From Amoebophrya sp. A120 (Eukaryota > Sar > Dinophyceae > Syndiniales > Amoebophryaceae), in the NCBI GenBank assembly GCA_905178155.1, contig CAJINV010000018.1:538609-602608 (forward strand): a stretch of DNA of 64,000 bases, written 5' to 3'. The position numbers were made by a program, and so were the translations under genes. Shown one piece after another: positions 21,704 to 32,585 of this stretch (position 1 is its first letter; each line of letters begins with the position of its first letter). Under the pieces are notes generated by a model, which saw nothing but the letters and a program-made list of their open reading frames with translations, made no database searches and had not been told where the DNA came from.

Positions 21704-24700
21704 TCAATTCATCAGCGAAATGAGCTCCGACACCTCATCTTCCACCTCCATAAACCCTGGAGTTCGACGCATGTCCTCCTCCGAGTTTTTGTCCTGCTGG
21801 AAAAAAACCGCCGCGTGGCCGCCGCGCTGAGGACAACTCCTGTACGTCGTGTAGTGCCCCGCGCTCTTGCTCTTCTGCTGGTAAAAATCCTGCGCAGCCG
21901 TACTTGAAGATGCGACCGTCCATGAAGCAGGTTTTATTCCGTGCACCAGCGGGTGGGGCTGCGAAGTAGGAACCTCGTCCACCTGGGCTGTTGCAATGAA
22001 CTCCAACCGGTGCTGTTGTGCTCCTGCACGACCTTCAACAGCGCCACCGGCTGTTCCACGACTAGCGTCTGGCATGCCCCCGACCCCGGTAGGAGCTGCT
22101 AAAAGCGGATGACTCAGGTCCGGTTTTTCTTCTCGCACCTCATCCACTATCAAGTGTAAAAATGTCTGGGTCTGGAAGAATGCGCGATTTGTCATGCAGC
22201 TTCTCCATGACGATGACCCATGAGGTCTGGAATGCAGGGCCTAACATTACAGATTTTTTGAGGTCTCTATCATGCCTTTCCTGCTGCATGAGAAACTCCC
22301 TCTCAACTTGGTCAAAAGCGGACAGCTTTTGGTACTCACGCAACACAGATTTTTGCATCATTCAGATTTAGCATGACAAGTTCTAACCTTCCAGACCCAG
22401 ACATTTTTACAGTTGATATCCACCTCCACGTCGCCATTCAGACACGCCCGCAGCATCTGGATGTCGATGTGCGGTTTTTGTTTTGTTGTCGAAGCTATGC
22501 ATTGCAAAAGAAGTATCGTTTATTAAACTACGTGTAGGTTGCATGGCAAAAAATTTTTCCAGAGAGCAAGCTCAGATTTGTCATGCGAAAAATGCGGGTG
22601 GGAAAGTAGAGGTAGAGCTGTCATCCGATAATCGCAAGTTGTTACGTACGAATACGATACTTTCGCCACTCATAGAAGCTGCAGCAGGATGTCTCGTTCG
22701 TGGACTGGGAAGAGCGTGTCGTCGTACAGGAGCCAAAACTTCAGCTTGATTCGAGGTTCCTGCACAGGAGGAGCTCCTTCTTCTGTGCGTCGAAGGAATT
22801 CTGCTGGCTCGGCGACAACCTCCGCGTGGCTCGTCATCGTCTGCCGACTTTTGCGCTGCAGTAGAAAATCTGTTGTCCAACATCGTCTTTTCCAGCTGCT
22901 TATCAAATGCAATAGTGTCTGGGTCTGGAACAAGAATGCAGGTTTGCCATGCATATTTTCCATGCTCCATGAGGTCTGGAATGTAGCAGGACCTAGCATG
23001 ACAGATCCCGCGAAGTCTCTATCATGCCTCCCCTGCATGAGAAACTCTCGCTCATGTTGGTCAACAAAACAGGACAACTTTTGGTGATCACGCAACACAG
23101 ATTTTTGTGTGACCCACAGGACGCATCACAAGTTCCATCCTCCCGGACCCAGACATTTTTGCACTTCATACTGCTCTTCCAGCAGGTCGAGCTGCTTCTC
23201 AATCACCGCAAACTCGTCCAAACCTTGCAAATCTGCTTCTGCGGGGTCACAACCTGCACGGCCGGAGGTACTGGTACTGCCAAACGCAGCATCTTCTTGG
23301 AGATGAATGTAGCCCCCACCACCAGCGCCGGAGGTGAAGGCGGCCACTGCAGAACGACCAGCACTATGCATTGCAAAAGTATCGTACTCGTATAAATGCA
23401 TTACAAATTATTTTCTCAGCATGAGAAATAAAATTTGTAATGCTGATTTGCGTTAACAAGATGATTTGTGATGCATGGCTGCAATACAAGTACGATACTT
23501 CTGCACAGGATAAGCACCGCTGCTACTAGACGTGTTGAGATCCTGAATCAGGTCGAACATTGACTGATCGTAAAACCCGCTTCCGAGCTATCAAGCAAAA
23601 AAGTGCTAACGTTAACGGTTTTCGTTTTGGGGCATTGCAGTCATGCATGACAAACTTTCGCTATCATGCATGCTATGCAATACAATACAAATTTGGGCGT
23701 CATTATTTCTCGTGCATTCCTGCATGCGAAATTCCATTAACGTTAACACTTTTTGGTATGATACGAGCCGCACGTCACCAAAACTTTGGCGTGCTGGTGT
23801 CGGTGTGGACAGCTGATGAGGATAATTATATGAAGATGGTTCTTGTACCGGCGCACCCCGTCGGACTGCACACGACGACCAGCCCTGCCCCTGTCGTGGT
23901 GGTGCAACGCGACCAGACGAACCTCGGTCTACTTCGTCTTCGTCAATCACGACCATGAAGCTCGATTCCTCCGTCTGTGTTTCGGTTTCCACCACTCCTT
24001 TTTTGGGAAAACTCGCAGCTGTTGGCCTTGCTGCTGCGCTTCCGAAAACGACGTGCGGTTTCCGCTGGTCATCGCCATGTTGTTCCTGTTCAGTATCTTC
24101 CGGATGCTGCAACTCCCCCAGATTCGTAAGGTTTGTCCTCCTCTGCTGCTGCTGCGGACTGGCGGGTAGGGTCGTGTGCTGCTGTGCCTGTGACGACGAC
24201 CTGGTCCTCAAGAAGAGCGTGTTGCTGCCTCCTTGAGTGGTTCTACGTTCTTCGCGGGATAGAGACCTTTTTCTGGCTCTGTTTTTCTTTTCCTCCCTCC
24301 CGTCCATGAACCGTCTCAGCAGTGCCAGTTGCGCAGGCCGGAGCGTGGAATTAGCGAGCAGAGAATCGCGGAAAAAATTCTTGTTCCTCGGTGGGGAAGA
24401 CGGAGGCGGAGGTCCATCTCGTGCGGCGGGTGATCTGTTTCTTTCATCTGGCGTGGATGACGTAGATGTAGATGACGAGGAACTTTGTCGTGCTGGGGAC
24501 TTTGCACCATTGCCTTTGTGATGAGAGTCACCACCATTCTCGCCCTGGACATCCTTCGCAGAAGTAGATTTCCGGCTTCGACGCACTGTTTCCGCTACTG
24601 CTGCGTCACACTTTTCGGCAGCAGGAGCAACAGCAGAGGAAGTGGCCGTGTTATTTCTACTCGGGGATGATCGTGATAAGCTGTCATCTCGCTTGATTCT

Positions 24701-25021
24701 GCCTTCTGTTTCTAGAACTTCCACCTCTTCTGCACGACCAGCGCCACCTCTCCTGCACTGAGCATCGCCTTCTACTTTTTCCCTAGTACCTCTCGTCTGT
24801 CCCCCATTCCCAGCACCGAGCGCCGCTTCGTGCTCCTGTTGTAGTTCCTGATAGAGCTTTTGGTACAAGCGGAGTAGCTTGAAGCACTTCGCACACTTCT
24901 CCCTCCAGGCGGCTAAATTCGCTTCGGCCTTTTCCCTTCCGCTTCTTTCCTCGGAAATTTTTTGCATCAGGACCCCGATCCGCTGTTTGTCTTCCTCGCA
25001 CAGATCGAGGAGGCGGGACAT
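21704..25021 (-). CDS. Large protein with N-terminal coiled coil, function unknown
   Basis: Six exons: 25021-23764, 23583-23513, 23359-23171, 22895-22675, 22490-22419, 22142-21704; 749 residues. All five introner junctions keep phase. Residues 1-70 form a leucine-rich coiled coil (CAKCFKLLRLYQKLYQEL). A long disordered Ser/Arg/Gln-rich stretch follows. Short conserved-looking pieces are SGFYDQSMFDLIQDL, DEFAVIEKQLDLLEEQ and KPHIDIQMLRACLNGDVEVD, which resembles the start of an ankyrin-type repeat, but that is weak. The C-terminus ends EDEVSELISLMN. In exon 22895-22675 a second frame also looks protein-like, but it meets a stop in the next exon. No function assigned. Confidence 0.8.
22148..22418. 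mobile_element. Introner, GTCTGGGTCTGG family
   Basis: Exact TSD tccac at 22143-22147 and 22419-22423; joins VEV to DEVREE. Confidence 0.93.
22496..22674. mobile_element. Introner, CAAAAGTATCG-related
   Basis: Ends TATGCATTGCAAAAGAAGT and ACTTTCGCCACTCATA; exact TSD gaagc. Confidence 0.9.
22901..23170. mobile_element. Introner, GTCTGGGTCTGG family
   Basis: Ends TATCAAATGCAATAGTGTC and inverse; exact TSD ctgct at 22896-22900 and 23171-23175. Confidence 0.93.
23365..23512. mobile_element. Introner, CAAAAGTATCGTACTCG family
   Basis: Ends TATGCATTGCAAAAGTATCG and inverse; exact TSD agcac at 23360-23364 and 23513-23517. Confidence 0.93.
23589..23763. mobile_element. Introner, GTGTTAACGTTAACG family
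   Basis: Inverted ends with GCTAACGTTAACGG and CCATTAACGTTAACAC; exact TSD cgagc. Confidence 0.93.
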
Positions 25022-25735
25022 AATTGTCTTTTGCTGGAAATGGAATTGAAATTGTACGGCAATGACAAAATAAAGACAGGTGAACTTCTTCTAGTATGAG
25101 AAATGGTAGAAGTACCACAGCGAAGATTCTGTAGGTATTTATGTATTGTTCTGCGTCAGGAGCGTCAGCGATAGTTACCATCCTATCATGCTGACATTTA
25201 GTGCATGTGCTCCTTCTGGATCATCGTCATCGCCTAGCTGCAGCTGCATGAAAATTATCGAGGCTGGACCACATCTCCAGTCGACAGAAATTTGCATTTC
25301 TATGAAAGACGAAGTGGACATCGACATCCTGCAGCTCTCGTCCTCTCGTGTGCAAGGGCTTAGCTCTTTTTCATGTTGTCTTTGCAGATGAGTATATTAG
25401 GCCCGTCCCCGTTCTCCGCTTCAGGTACAATCCACACAAGCCATGAACAGCTCGAGGAAAAAGTGAACAGCACAAACGAGGAATGAATCTGGCCACACTT
25501 ATTTGCGGCAAGCCGTGGTAAGGAGACCGACACTGGAAATAAACGACATAGAACAACACACAAAGTGCCTGGTAGTCGCAGTTGCGAATGTAAGCGATGC
25601 TCCACCACAGCTATGTTGGAAAATCATTAGATGTAGTTGCTTGTTGTGGCACTAATGCGTCTCTCTAATTATCGTGGTTCTTCTTAACCCTTAAATAATT
25701 TTCATCAGCCGAAACAAAACGGACTGTCAATCTCG
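25022..25735. other. Intergenic
   Basis: Upstream of the coiled-coil gene and downstream of the glycosyltransferase gene. Nothing recognised. Confidence 0.4.
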
Positions 25736-28700
25736 TCACAGTTCCGCCCTCGCAGCGGCACTTCCTCCGCTAGCAGCACTTGCGATTTTCAGACTCCCGT
25801 CCGCATTCAAGAAGCACTGACAGAAGTCCAATTCCTTCGGGACGTACTTCTTTTTCGGCTCGAATTTCGGAAATCGGAGGCTCAGGCCCGCTGCTGCTAC
25901 GTTACCAGGCGGATTTTTCATCGCAATCATGGACAATTCTCGTCTTCGGGAAACCACGTTCCACATATGAAAGTGCGCAACTCCACCCCTTCCCCCTCGT
26001 TTGTCATGCAAAATACCAAATCGAGGCTGTGCCCCGTCTTGGTTCTGTTTGCATTATAAACTTCTCCGGAAGCCCAAACAGTACTACGCTCCAGTGTAAC
26101 TCTGTCATGAAGAACCGGCATTCGCATGCTTTTTCTTGCTGATGCTTGTGCTGCCGTTCATGCTATACAAATGAGGGGGAGGGGGAGTTGTGCACTGTCA
26201 TACCACAGACACTCGTGGTTGTCGTACTGGTACCGGTGGATCTCGAGCAAGTCCCAATTCAGTCCCTTCGCGTCGTACACTTCCGTGCAGTACTTTTCGA
26301 TCTCCAACGGCATGTGGTCCTTCCGCTGCATCGGCCGGACCTTCGCGCGGCCCAGTTTGGACAAGGAATACAAGTACAACCCGACAGAAACGTCCTCCCT
26401 GTAGGGGAAGGGCGACAGAGAGCCGTCGGACAAACCCTGGCTATCCACAGTAAATTTCCCGTAGGCGAACAAATGCGGTCTCCACATGACAAAGCTTGGC
26501 TTCGATCCTAGTCTAGCATGACAAGTTTTGCGCTCCAAATATGGTGAAATTTGTGTATGCATCTTGTACATGTACGGAAAATTTGTATTGCATACTGGCC
26601 AACAGCGAGCACCAAATCCTCGCTCATGGCGTAACCCAATCCGCGGGCGTACGCCGGGTAGAATTCGTTGCCAAACGACCGGTAGGGGACGTAGTATTTG
26701 TCCGTGGTGTTCCTATTTGGCTGCACCAAAGCCATGATGAAACCCCAGTAGTGCCCGGTGTGCTGGTATGCAATACAAATTTTCCGTGCATGTACAAGAT
26801 GCATCACAAATTGCGCCAATTTGAAGTGTAACACTTGTCATGCTAAAGTAGTATCGCATCCAAGTTTTGTCATGCAGGCACCGCATTTGTACGTGTACGG
26901 GAAATTTACTGTGGATAGCAGGTGCTTCGAGGACTCGTAGTTGCCAATGTCGACGGTCTGGATTTCGATTATGGGGCTCTCAAACGTTACATTCTCAACT
27001 GTTACATGGTTTGTCACGCAGAATTGCTTTCAGAATCTACACCATCAAGCTGCTTCGCATGACAAATTCTTAGAGGGCCAAACAGGCGGATAATCGGCGC
27101 CAAATCTGTCATGCAAGACGCGCAAGATCTCTCCTATCACTTTTCCCATCCTTGCATCACAAATTCATGTAACAGTTGAGAATGTAACAGTTGAGAACGC
27201 CATATCGATCGTCGGTTTGATTTCCCGTGGCGTGATGTCGTCTGTCGCGGACCACAGGTCCACGCCGTGGCCTGGTGGGGGTTGGGATAAAAACATCAAG
27301 TACAACGTAATATTGCGCATCATAGCATTCACCAAAACATCAAATAAAGCTGCAGCACTCTACTCTTGTCATGCGCAAAGAAGTATCTATAATGAATCAA
27401 TACCTTCTGTCACATTTGTTTTTCCTCGAGAGCTCGCGTCTTCCTTCCGCCCCGTGAAAGCCGCGAACAGGTCCTCGATAATACCGTCGATATTGAAAAA
27501 AGTGTCGTCGTCTGCCTTCTATGCATTTTTACAAAAGTAGTTGTATCGCACCAGATAGCAGAAAACTGCATTGCAACAGCAACTTTTTTCAAAAGCAAAT
27601 ACTTAAAATCAAGTTTGTCATGCAGATCGAGCAGGAACGAATACGAAAGAAGATCTGTCATTCGAGACTAGCATTGAATTTACACAAGTGCGACACTTCA
27701 TTTGCAAAGGATATTTTCATCAAGTAGCGGAGTCTTGTATCCTGTGCAAAAGTATCGCACTCGTATAAATGCAAGTCTTGCATTACAAATATTTTTCTTG
27801 AGGTAAATCAGCATGACAAATTTTATTTCTCATGCTGAGGAAATTTGTAATGCATTTATACGAGTACGATGCTTTTGCAATGCATATCTTGTCCTCGTAC
27901 TGGGTTTACGGAACTGCATCAGGCCGAATTTCATGATATGAAAGCCTCAGGTTGGAAATCCTCAAAGTGAAAATAATTTGTAATGCAAAAAAACGACTCC
28001 AGTTGGAGCACCATTTATAGTCGGCGCATGACAAATTTCCCGGGCACTCAAAACGTGTCTGTCTCTGTCATGCTAGTTAGGCATATAAAGGGGTGCCCTC
28101 CTCTCATGCTAATCAGGAACCCAATTCTGAACAACCCGTAGAAGCACAACAGTCGGCCTCCATTGCGTTCTCCGCAATGCAGTCTTTTTGGTGTCGCATT
28201 TCATGCATCACAAAGTATTTCCACTTTGAGGATTTCCATTCTGAGGGTGTCATACATGATCGCAGCGGTTTTGATCCAGATGTTCTCAAACTTGTCGTCA
28301 TAGTGGTCCAACAGCACCAAGTCCTGGTACTCAGCATGCTCTTCTTCCAGCGCGTCGTTCTCGTTCTCCTCTTCGCGGTTGTACTCATTCTCGCTACTTT
28401 TCTGCTTTTTCCCGATGAAGAACATATTCTGTGCACAAGTATCGCACTCGTAGTAATTGCAAACAAGCATTACAAATCGAAATCTTGCTCTTAAGCTAAA
28501 TCCGCATTACAAATTTTATTTCTCATGCAGAGAAAATTTGTAATGCATTTATACGAGTACGATACTTTTGCAGTGCATAGAACACGACCCGGACCAAAAT
28601 TTCCGGGTATAACGGGGACCCCTTCGCCCAGGTTTCGCGGATCAACGCCCGCGCGCGCTTGTTCTTCTATGAGAGTGCACAACACCCCCTCCCCCTCGTT

Positions 28701-31700
28701 TGTATGGTATGAACAGCAACACAAGCAACGGCAGAAATGGGCCTTCCGCATGACAAATCTACTTACACACGGATACTACTGTTTCAGGCTCCGAAGCTTA
28801 CCTTGCGAACAGTGCTTCAAGAACGCAAGTGGTGTATTCGGTATTTTGCATGACAAATGAGAGGGAGGGGGAGTTCTTGTGCGCTGTCATATCTTCCTGG
28901 CGGAGTGGACACAAACTAAGAGCTCCCCCGTCAGGGAAGAAGTTGTTTTCCCGGTGATTTCGTCTTTCACAGACACAATCGACATTTCTTGGTAGTGCAT
29001 GGAGGTGACGGCGGTGAGGAACCGCAAGAACCGCGACTGGCCCCAGTATAATGCGGTCAAGTAGTGGTTGGACTCGTGCGTCATGTACATCCGCACCCCG
29101 TGTTGTAGGATCCCGCTGCCATCCGTCAACGTCGCCACGAGATTGTGCATTTCCTTCGGACTCGTGAAGTAGAACGGCATGAAGAGCAACACCCGTTCCA
29201 GAAAAGAAGCTAGGTTTGCGGACAGGTAGTAAATCGGGATGATCCCCTGGGTATGAAATGCAAAAGCATCGTACAATTCGTAGTATTGCAATACAAATTC
29301 AGCATGACAAATGAAATTTGTCATCCTGATTTAGCTTGAAAAAGAAATTAGTAATGCATAAATGCGATTCGTACGTCGAGCACGATACTTTTGCGGTTCA
29401 TACTGGGATAAGCACTCGATGAACTCTTCGCCGATTTTATCCTGTGTAAAAACGTCCCCACACCAGAGTTGTCATGCAGATTTGCCATGACAGGAACATT
29501 TGTGATGCGCAACCCCATGACAGGCATTTTCAATCGTGTTTGGGAACTTGTAATGCTGTAAACACACACAGGATCAGCAGATCGATTTGTGATGCGGCTG
29601 CACTTGCTAACTTGCACTACCTTACGGACTGAAACTTGTCATGCGTGACTCCCAAAACTCCTAGGTTTGTGTTGCAAAATCCCCATCTTGACTCTGGTGT
29701 GGGTACGCTTTTACTCAGGATGGATTTCCTCGGTAAATATGAGCCGGAACGGCATGCGGTCGTTGCTGCAGTGTTCCGCGTATGCATTGCAAAAGTATCG
29801 CACTCGTTTCGTAGTAATTGCTGGCAGCATTACTTTTACTACAGATTTCATTTTGAATGCTGAGCCAATTTGTATTGCAATTTCTACTTAGTACGATGCT
29901 TTTGTAATGCGTACCGCGTCGAGGCACATGACCACTTCGCCCTTGCGGACCATGTCCAGGAAATACGGCGTCCATTCGTCTGGGTTTTCCAGCCACTTGT
30001 GGTGGTTTCGCTGCGCTTCCTTGTCGAAAACCCGGTGCGCGTGGAAAGAAACGAGAGGGATTCCCTCCAACTGAATCGGTAAAATTTCGTCCGGCATGGA
30101 TTGCAAAAGTGTCTGGGTCTGGAAGAGTGCCAGACTTGTCATGCTCGGCTAGCATGGCCCTCAAGTCTGTCATGCACGTTACCCAATGAATGAATGAATG
30201 AATGAATGAATGAATGAATGAATGAATGAATGAATGAATGAGTGACGCCCCCTGACGCACCTCGTCGATCCGATCGCTTCACCAGTTCTTCTAGTCTCCT
30301 GAACTGCCACGAATGCAAAGCGCAGCCAGCTTGTCACGCATACATATTAACCAGCAAGCGATTTCCCGGTCCGACGGCCCCTCTTAATCCGGTTTTCGAC
30401 GACACACGCTGTGTCGCCTGTGGGTGAACTGGTACGCCATGCGTACATGGACGAAACCCCGATTGGCCGTTGAGCCACCCCCGCGGCACCTACCGACTCT
30501 CCCTGAGCCAGTACACGTGGTCAACAAACACCACTAGTGCGTACTGCTAGCCGCGTCGCTTTTCTGTCATGCGGAAACGCAGTATGTCGTGCAGGATAGA
30601 CTACACCGACCACCTCAGAAACTTGTCATGCTGGAACGGCAATTGCGGCATCCTAATCATTCGCAAACCAGCATCACAAGTTTCCAGACCCAGACATATT
30701 TGCAGCATTTGATATCCGGCCGCCAGGGCAGGCTGTGAAACTTCTCCGTATCCGGGTTTTCGTTGGCATCGAAGGGGACTAATTTGCACTTTTTCAACTC
30801 CTCGCGCATGTTCGTCGTTTTTTCGCGGAACGCGACAATCAACAGCTCGTCCTCCAGGACCAGCAGGTCGTAGTGGCTGCAGAGCTTCTCGGCGACAAGC
30901 AACCATGGGTCCAGGGATTTTCCTTTTCCGTGCAGCCAGAGGACGTGGAGCGCGGCCTGGGACGAGTAGAAAGTGGTGGCTTTATAATTCTGGTCCTCGT
31001 GCTCCTGGCCATCTTCACTTGGACGATTTCGAGTGCGTTCTACTTCTGCACCAGCTCCAGTACCATCGGATTCTTGGCCAACACGAGAGTCCTCTCCTTC
31101 GTTCCCAATGCTCACCAGGTCCTGTAAGTTCCACAGTTTCTGTATCCCACAGAAAAAAGCAGGCAGGGCATATTTGTAATGCAAAAATAAATACACAGGA
31201 AAATCTGTCATGGGCGAGGCCGTAACATCCTGTTCAGGGCATGCAGATTTTTTTGTCTATTTATTTTTGCATTACAAATATGGCCTGTGCGTCCGTTTCT
31301 GGAGCATATTCAGCTTTTTAAAAACGTCCTCCGGCTTGAAGTTTTCCGCTGCTGGCTGCCCACCTGAGGTGAGTATACTGTGCAAAAGTATCGTGCTCGT
31401 ATTGCAATCATGCATTACAAATCTTTTTCTTGAGGTAAATCAGCATTACAAATTTTATTTCTCATGCTGAGAAAATTTGTAATGCATTTATACGAATACG
31501 ATACTTGTTTTGCAGTTCATAGTGAGTGCGCCGGACGGCGTCATTTCTTGGCTTTCGGCGGTAGCGACGTCGATTACCACGCACCCGCGGGATGACGAGG
31601 GTGAAAATAGTAGTCCCGCTTGCGAAGATGCTGTAGAGACTGTTCGCTCGTTATTTTCAGATGAATCAACACCCACATGACGAGTATTCCGCTTCAGCAC

Positions 31701-32585
31701 CCCGCTGACCTCCCCGGAATCCGCGTTGAATAAGGCGACCACTTTGCTGTCGAGTTTTTTGAAGCTCAGGAGCGTGGAACCAGATCTCGCTGCAGTTGTT
31801 CCTATTGTCGCTGCTCCTGCGCCAGCAGAGGACCTAGCATTGGAAGAGGCGGTATTGATCATACCGAGCAAAGCCTGAGCGTCCGCCTCGTCCGCGTCGT
31901 GGTCATCTGCAGCTATGGACGCCGATAAACCTGCTGCGCTGGTGCCCACTGATCCGGTTGACGCATCGTCCTTGTCCGCATGATCGGCGCGTGTTCCTGA
32001 TGCAGCTCCTGCCACTTCTCCCGCTGAGGAACTACTCCGTTTTCTCTCCGTCGGTGGCTGGAACTTTTCCGAAGGTTTGTCGTCGAAAATACTCCGCAAA
32101 TAAATATCCGGATGATAAGGGAACAGCGTTGCCAAGCCGCCCTGCAGATGGGTGAATTTTTGCTTCAGCCAACTGGTCGTGTCTATGTTGTTATGTTGAC
32201 CATTGTTCTTGTTCGAGCCACTTTGGCTGTTCGATGTGGTGGATGTGGTCGTGCTGAAACCACCTCCTCCTCCGCCGCCTTGAATCGTGCTCGGAAGTGG
32301 AACATTCCCCAGGTTGCCGAAGCCGCCAAAGCTTGGTGGAAATAGATTCGCGGCGGTTGGCGTGGTGTGGAGGGTGGCGGAGACGATAATTGCTCCACCT
32401 AGGAGTTGTAAGTCGCGCATGGTTCTCGTTCTTCTCTGTCGTGAGGATGCAGCAGCTCTTCTTTTGCGGCGCCGCCTACTCGGGGAAATAGAACGGCCGG
32501 TATTAAGATTCTCTGTTATTCGGCGCGGGCAGGCAGAAGTCGTCTGCTGCGACTCCTCTTGTTTTTCTGTGATCGACACAATCAT
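25736..32585 (-). CDS. Type II membrane-like dual glycosyltransferase: GT10-like region fused to GT31 domain
   Basis: About 17 exons, roughly 1,100 residues: 32585-31522, 31368-31309, 31137-30715, 30089-29914, 29775-29723, 29432-29403, 29246-28892, 28662-28580, 28419-28255, 27931-27887, 27732-27714, 27514-~27433, ~27288-27205, 26964-26918, 26761-26595, 26436-26203, 25960-25736. The N-terminus has a signal anchor (LLGGAIIVSATLHTT); ATG at 32420 is an alternative start. A central region (RLIFTEEIGEEFIECLSQG, IIPIYYLSAN) resembles the acceptor end of GT10 fucosyltransferases. Then come GT31 hallmarks: LLVCVHSARK, RARALIRETW, VRVVFFIGK, YQDLVLLDHYDDKFENIWIK, FYPAYARGLGYAMSEDL and YREDVSVGLYL. GT31 enzymes add beta-1,3-linked sugars in the Golgi. 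The GT31 call is firm; GT10 is moderate. The fusion is inferred from continuous frame. One intron (27289-27432) is not placed exactly. Confidence 0.85.
25966..26202. mobile_element. Introner, GTGCACAAC family
   Basis: Exact TSD ccaca; joins HECLW to NVVSRR of the glycosyltransferase. Confidence 0.93.
26442..26594. mobile_element. Introner, AATTTTCCGTACATG family
   Basis: Ends TATCCACAGTAAATTTCCC and TTTGTATTGCATA; exact TSD ctggc at 26437-26441 and 26595-26599. Confidence 0.9.
26767..26917. mobile_element. Introner, AATTTTCCGTACATG family, opposite orientation
   Basis: Same family as 26442-26594 but inverted; TSD gctgg/gcagg (4 of 5). Confidence 0.88.
26970..27204. mobile_element. Introner, CTCAAACGTTACATTC family
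   Basis: Ends TATGGGGCTCTCAAACG and inverse; exact TSD tcgat at 26965-26969 and 27205-27209. Confidence 0.92.
27289..27432. mobile_element. Probable introner, ends AAAAACATCAAGTAC, boundaries approximate
   Basis: Lies between two coding exons of the glycosyltransferase (FAAFTGRKEDASS and PGHGVDLWSATDD). Ends share an AAAAACA inverted motif and the interior has TTGTCATGCGC. No TSD is clear. Confidence 0.55.
27520..27713. mobile_element. Introner, CAAAAGTA-related
   Basis: Ends TATGCATTTTTACAAAAGTA and ATTTGCAAAGGATA; TSD ccttc/ttttc (3 of 5). Flanks a 19-bp coding exon. Confidence 0.78.
27738..27886. mobile_element. Introner, CAAAAGTATCGTACTCG family
   Basis: Exact TSD tcttg at 27733-27737 and 27887-27891. 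Confidence 0.93.
27937..28254. mobile_element. Introner, GAAATCCTCAAAGT family
   Basis: Inverted ends; exact TSD catga. Joins KTAAIM to KFGLMQF of the GT31 domain. Confidence 0.92.
28425..28579. mobile_element. Introner, CAAAAGTATCGTACTCG family
   Basis: Exact TSD gaaca at 28420-28424 and 28580-28584; joins VRVVF to FIGKKQ. Confidence 0.93.
28668..28891. mobile_element. Introner, GTGCACAAC family
   Basis: Exact TSD tcttc at 28663-28667 and 28892-28896; joins VHSARK to NKRARALIRETW. Confidence 0.93.
29252..29402. mobile_element. Introner, CAAAAGTATCGTACTCG family
   Basis: Exact TSD ctggg at 29247-29251 and 29403-29407. Confidence 0.93.
29438..29722. mobile_element. Introner, CCCACACCAGAGT family
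   Basis: Long TIR; exact TSD gattt at 29433-29437 and 29723-29727. The last base is G rather than A. Confidence 0.92.
29781..29913. mobile_element. Introner, CAAAAGTATCG family
   Basis: Exact TSD ccgcg at 29776-29780 and 29914-29918. One of the shortest copies, 133 bp. Confidence 0.92.
30095..30714. mobile_element. Introner, GTCTGGGTCTGG family, enlarged by an internal insertion
   Basis: Exact TSD tccgg at 30090-30094 and 30715-30719. 620 bp instead of the usual ~265. The extra ~350 bp starts with an (AATG)n array. The first base is mutated (CATGG instead of TATGG). Still compatible with splicing by frame. Confidence 0.88.
30185..30241. repeat. (AATG)n microsatellite inside an introner
   Basis: About 14 perfect tetranucleotide units, within the enlarged introner 30095-30714. 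Confidence 0.97.
31143..31308. mobile_element. Introner, CATATTTGTAATGC family
   Basis: Ends TATCCCACAGAAAAAAGC and inverse-like GTTTCTGGAGCATA; long inner inverted repeat. TSD ttctg/ttcag (4 of 5). Confidence 0.87.
31374..31521. mobile_element. Introner, CAAAAGTATCGTACTCG family
   Basis: Exact TSD gtgag at 31369-31373 and 31522-31526; joins GALT to SGGQPAAENF. Confidence 0.93.

Noticed and set aside
22675-22895. Second frame reading EPRIKLKFWLLYDDTLF in this exon
   Set aside because: It meets a stop at once in the next exon, while the chosen frame joins cleanly on both sides.
30420-30520. Possible RNA polymerase III A-box/B-box pair in the insert of the enlarged introner
   Set aside because: The boxes are too close together and the B-box is poor, so a tRNA-derived SINE is not supported.
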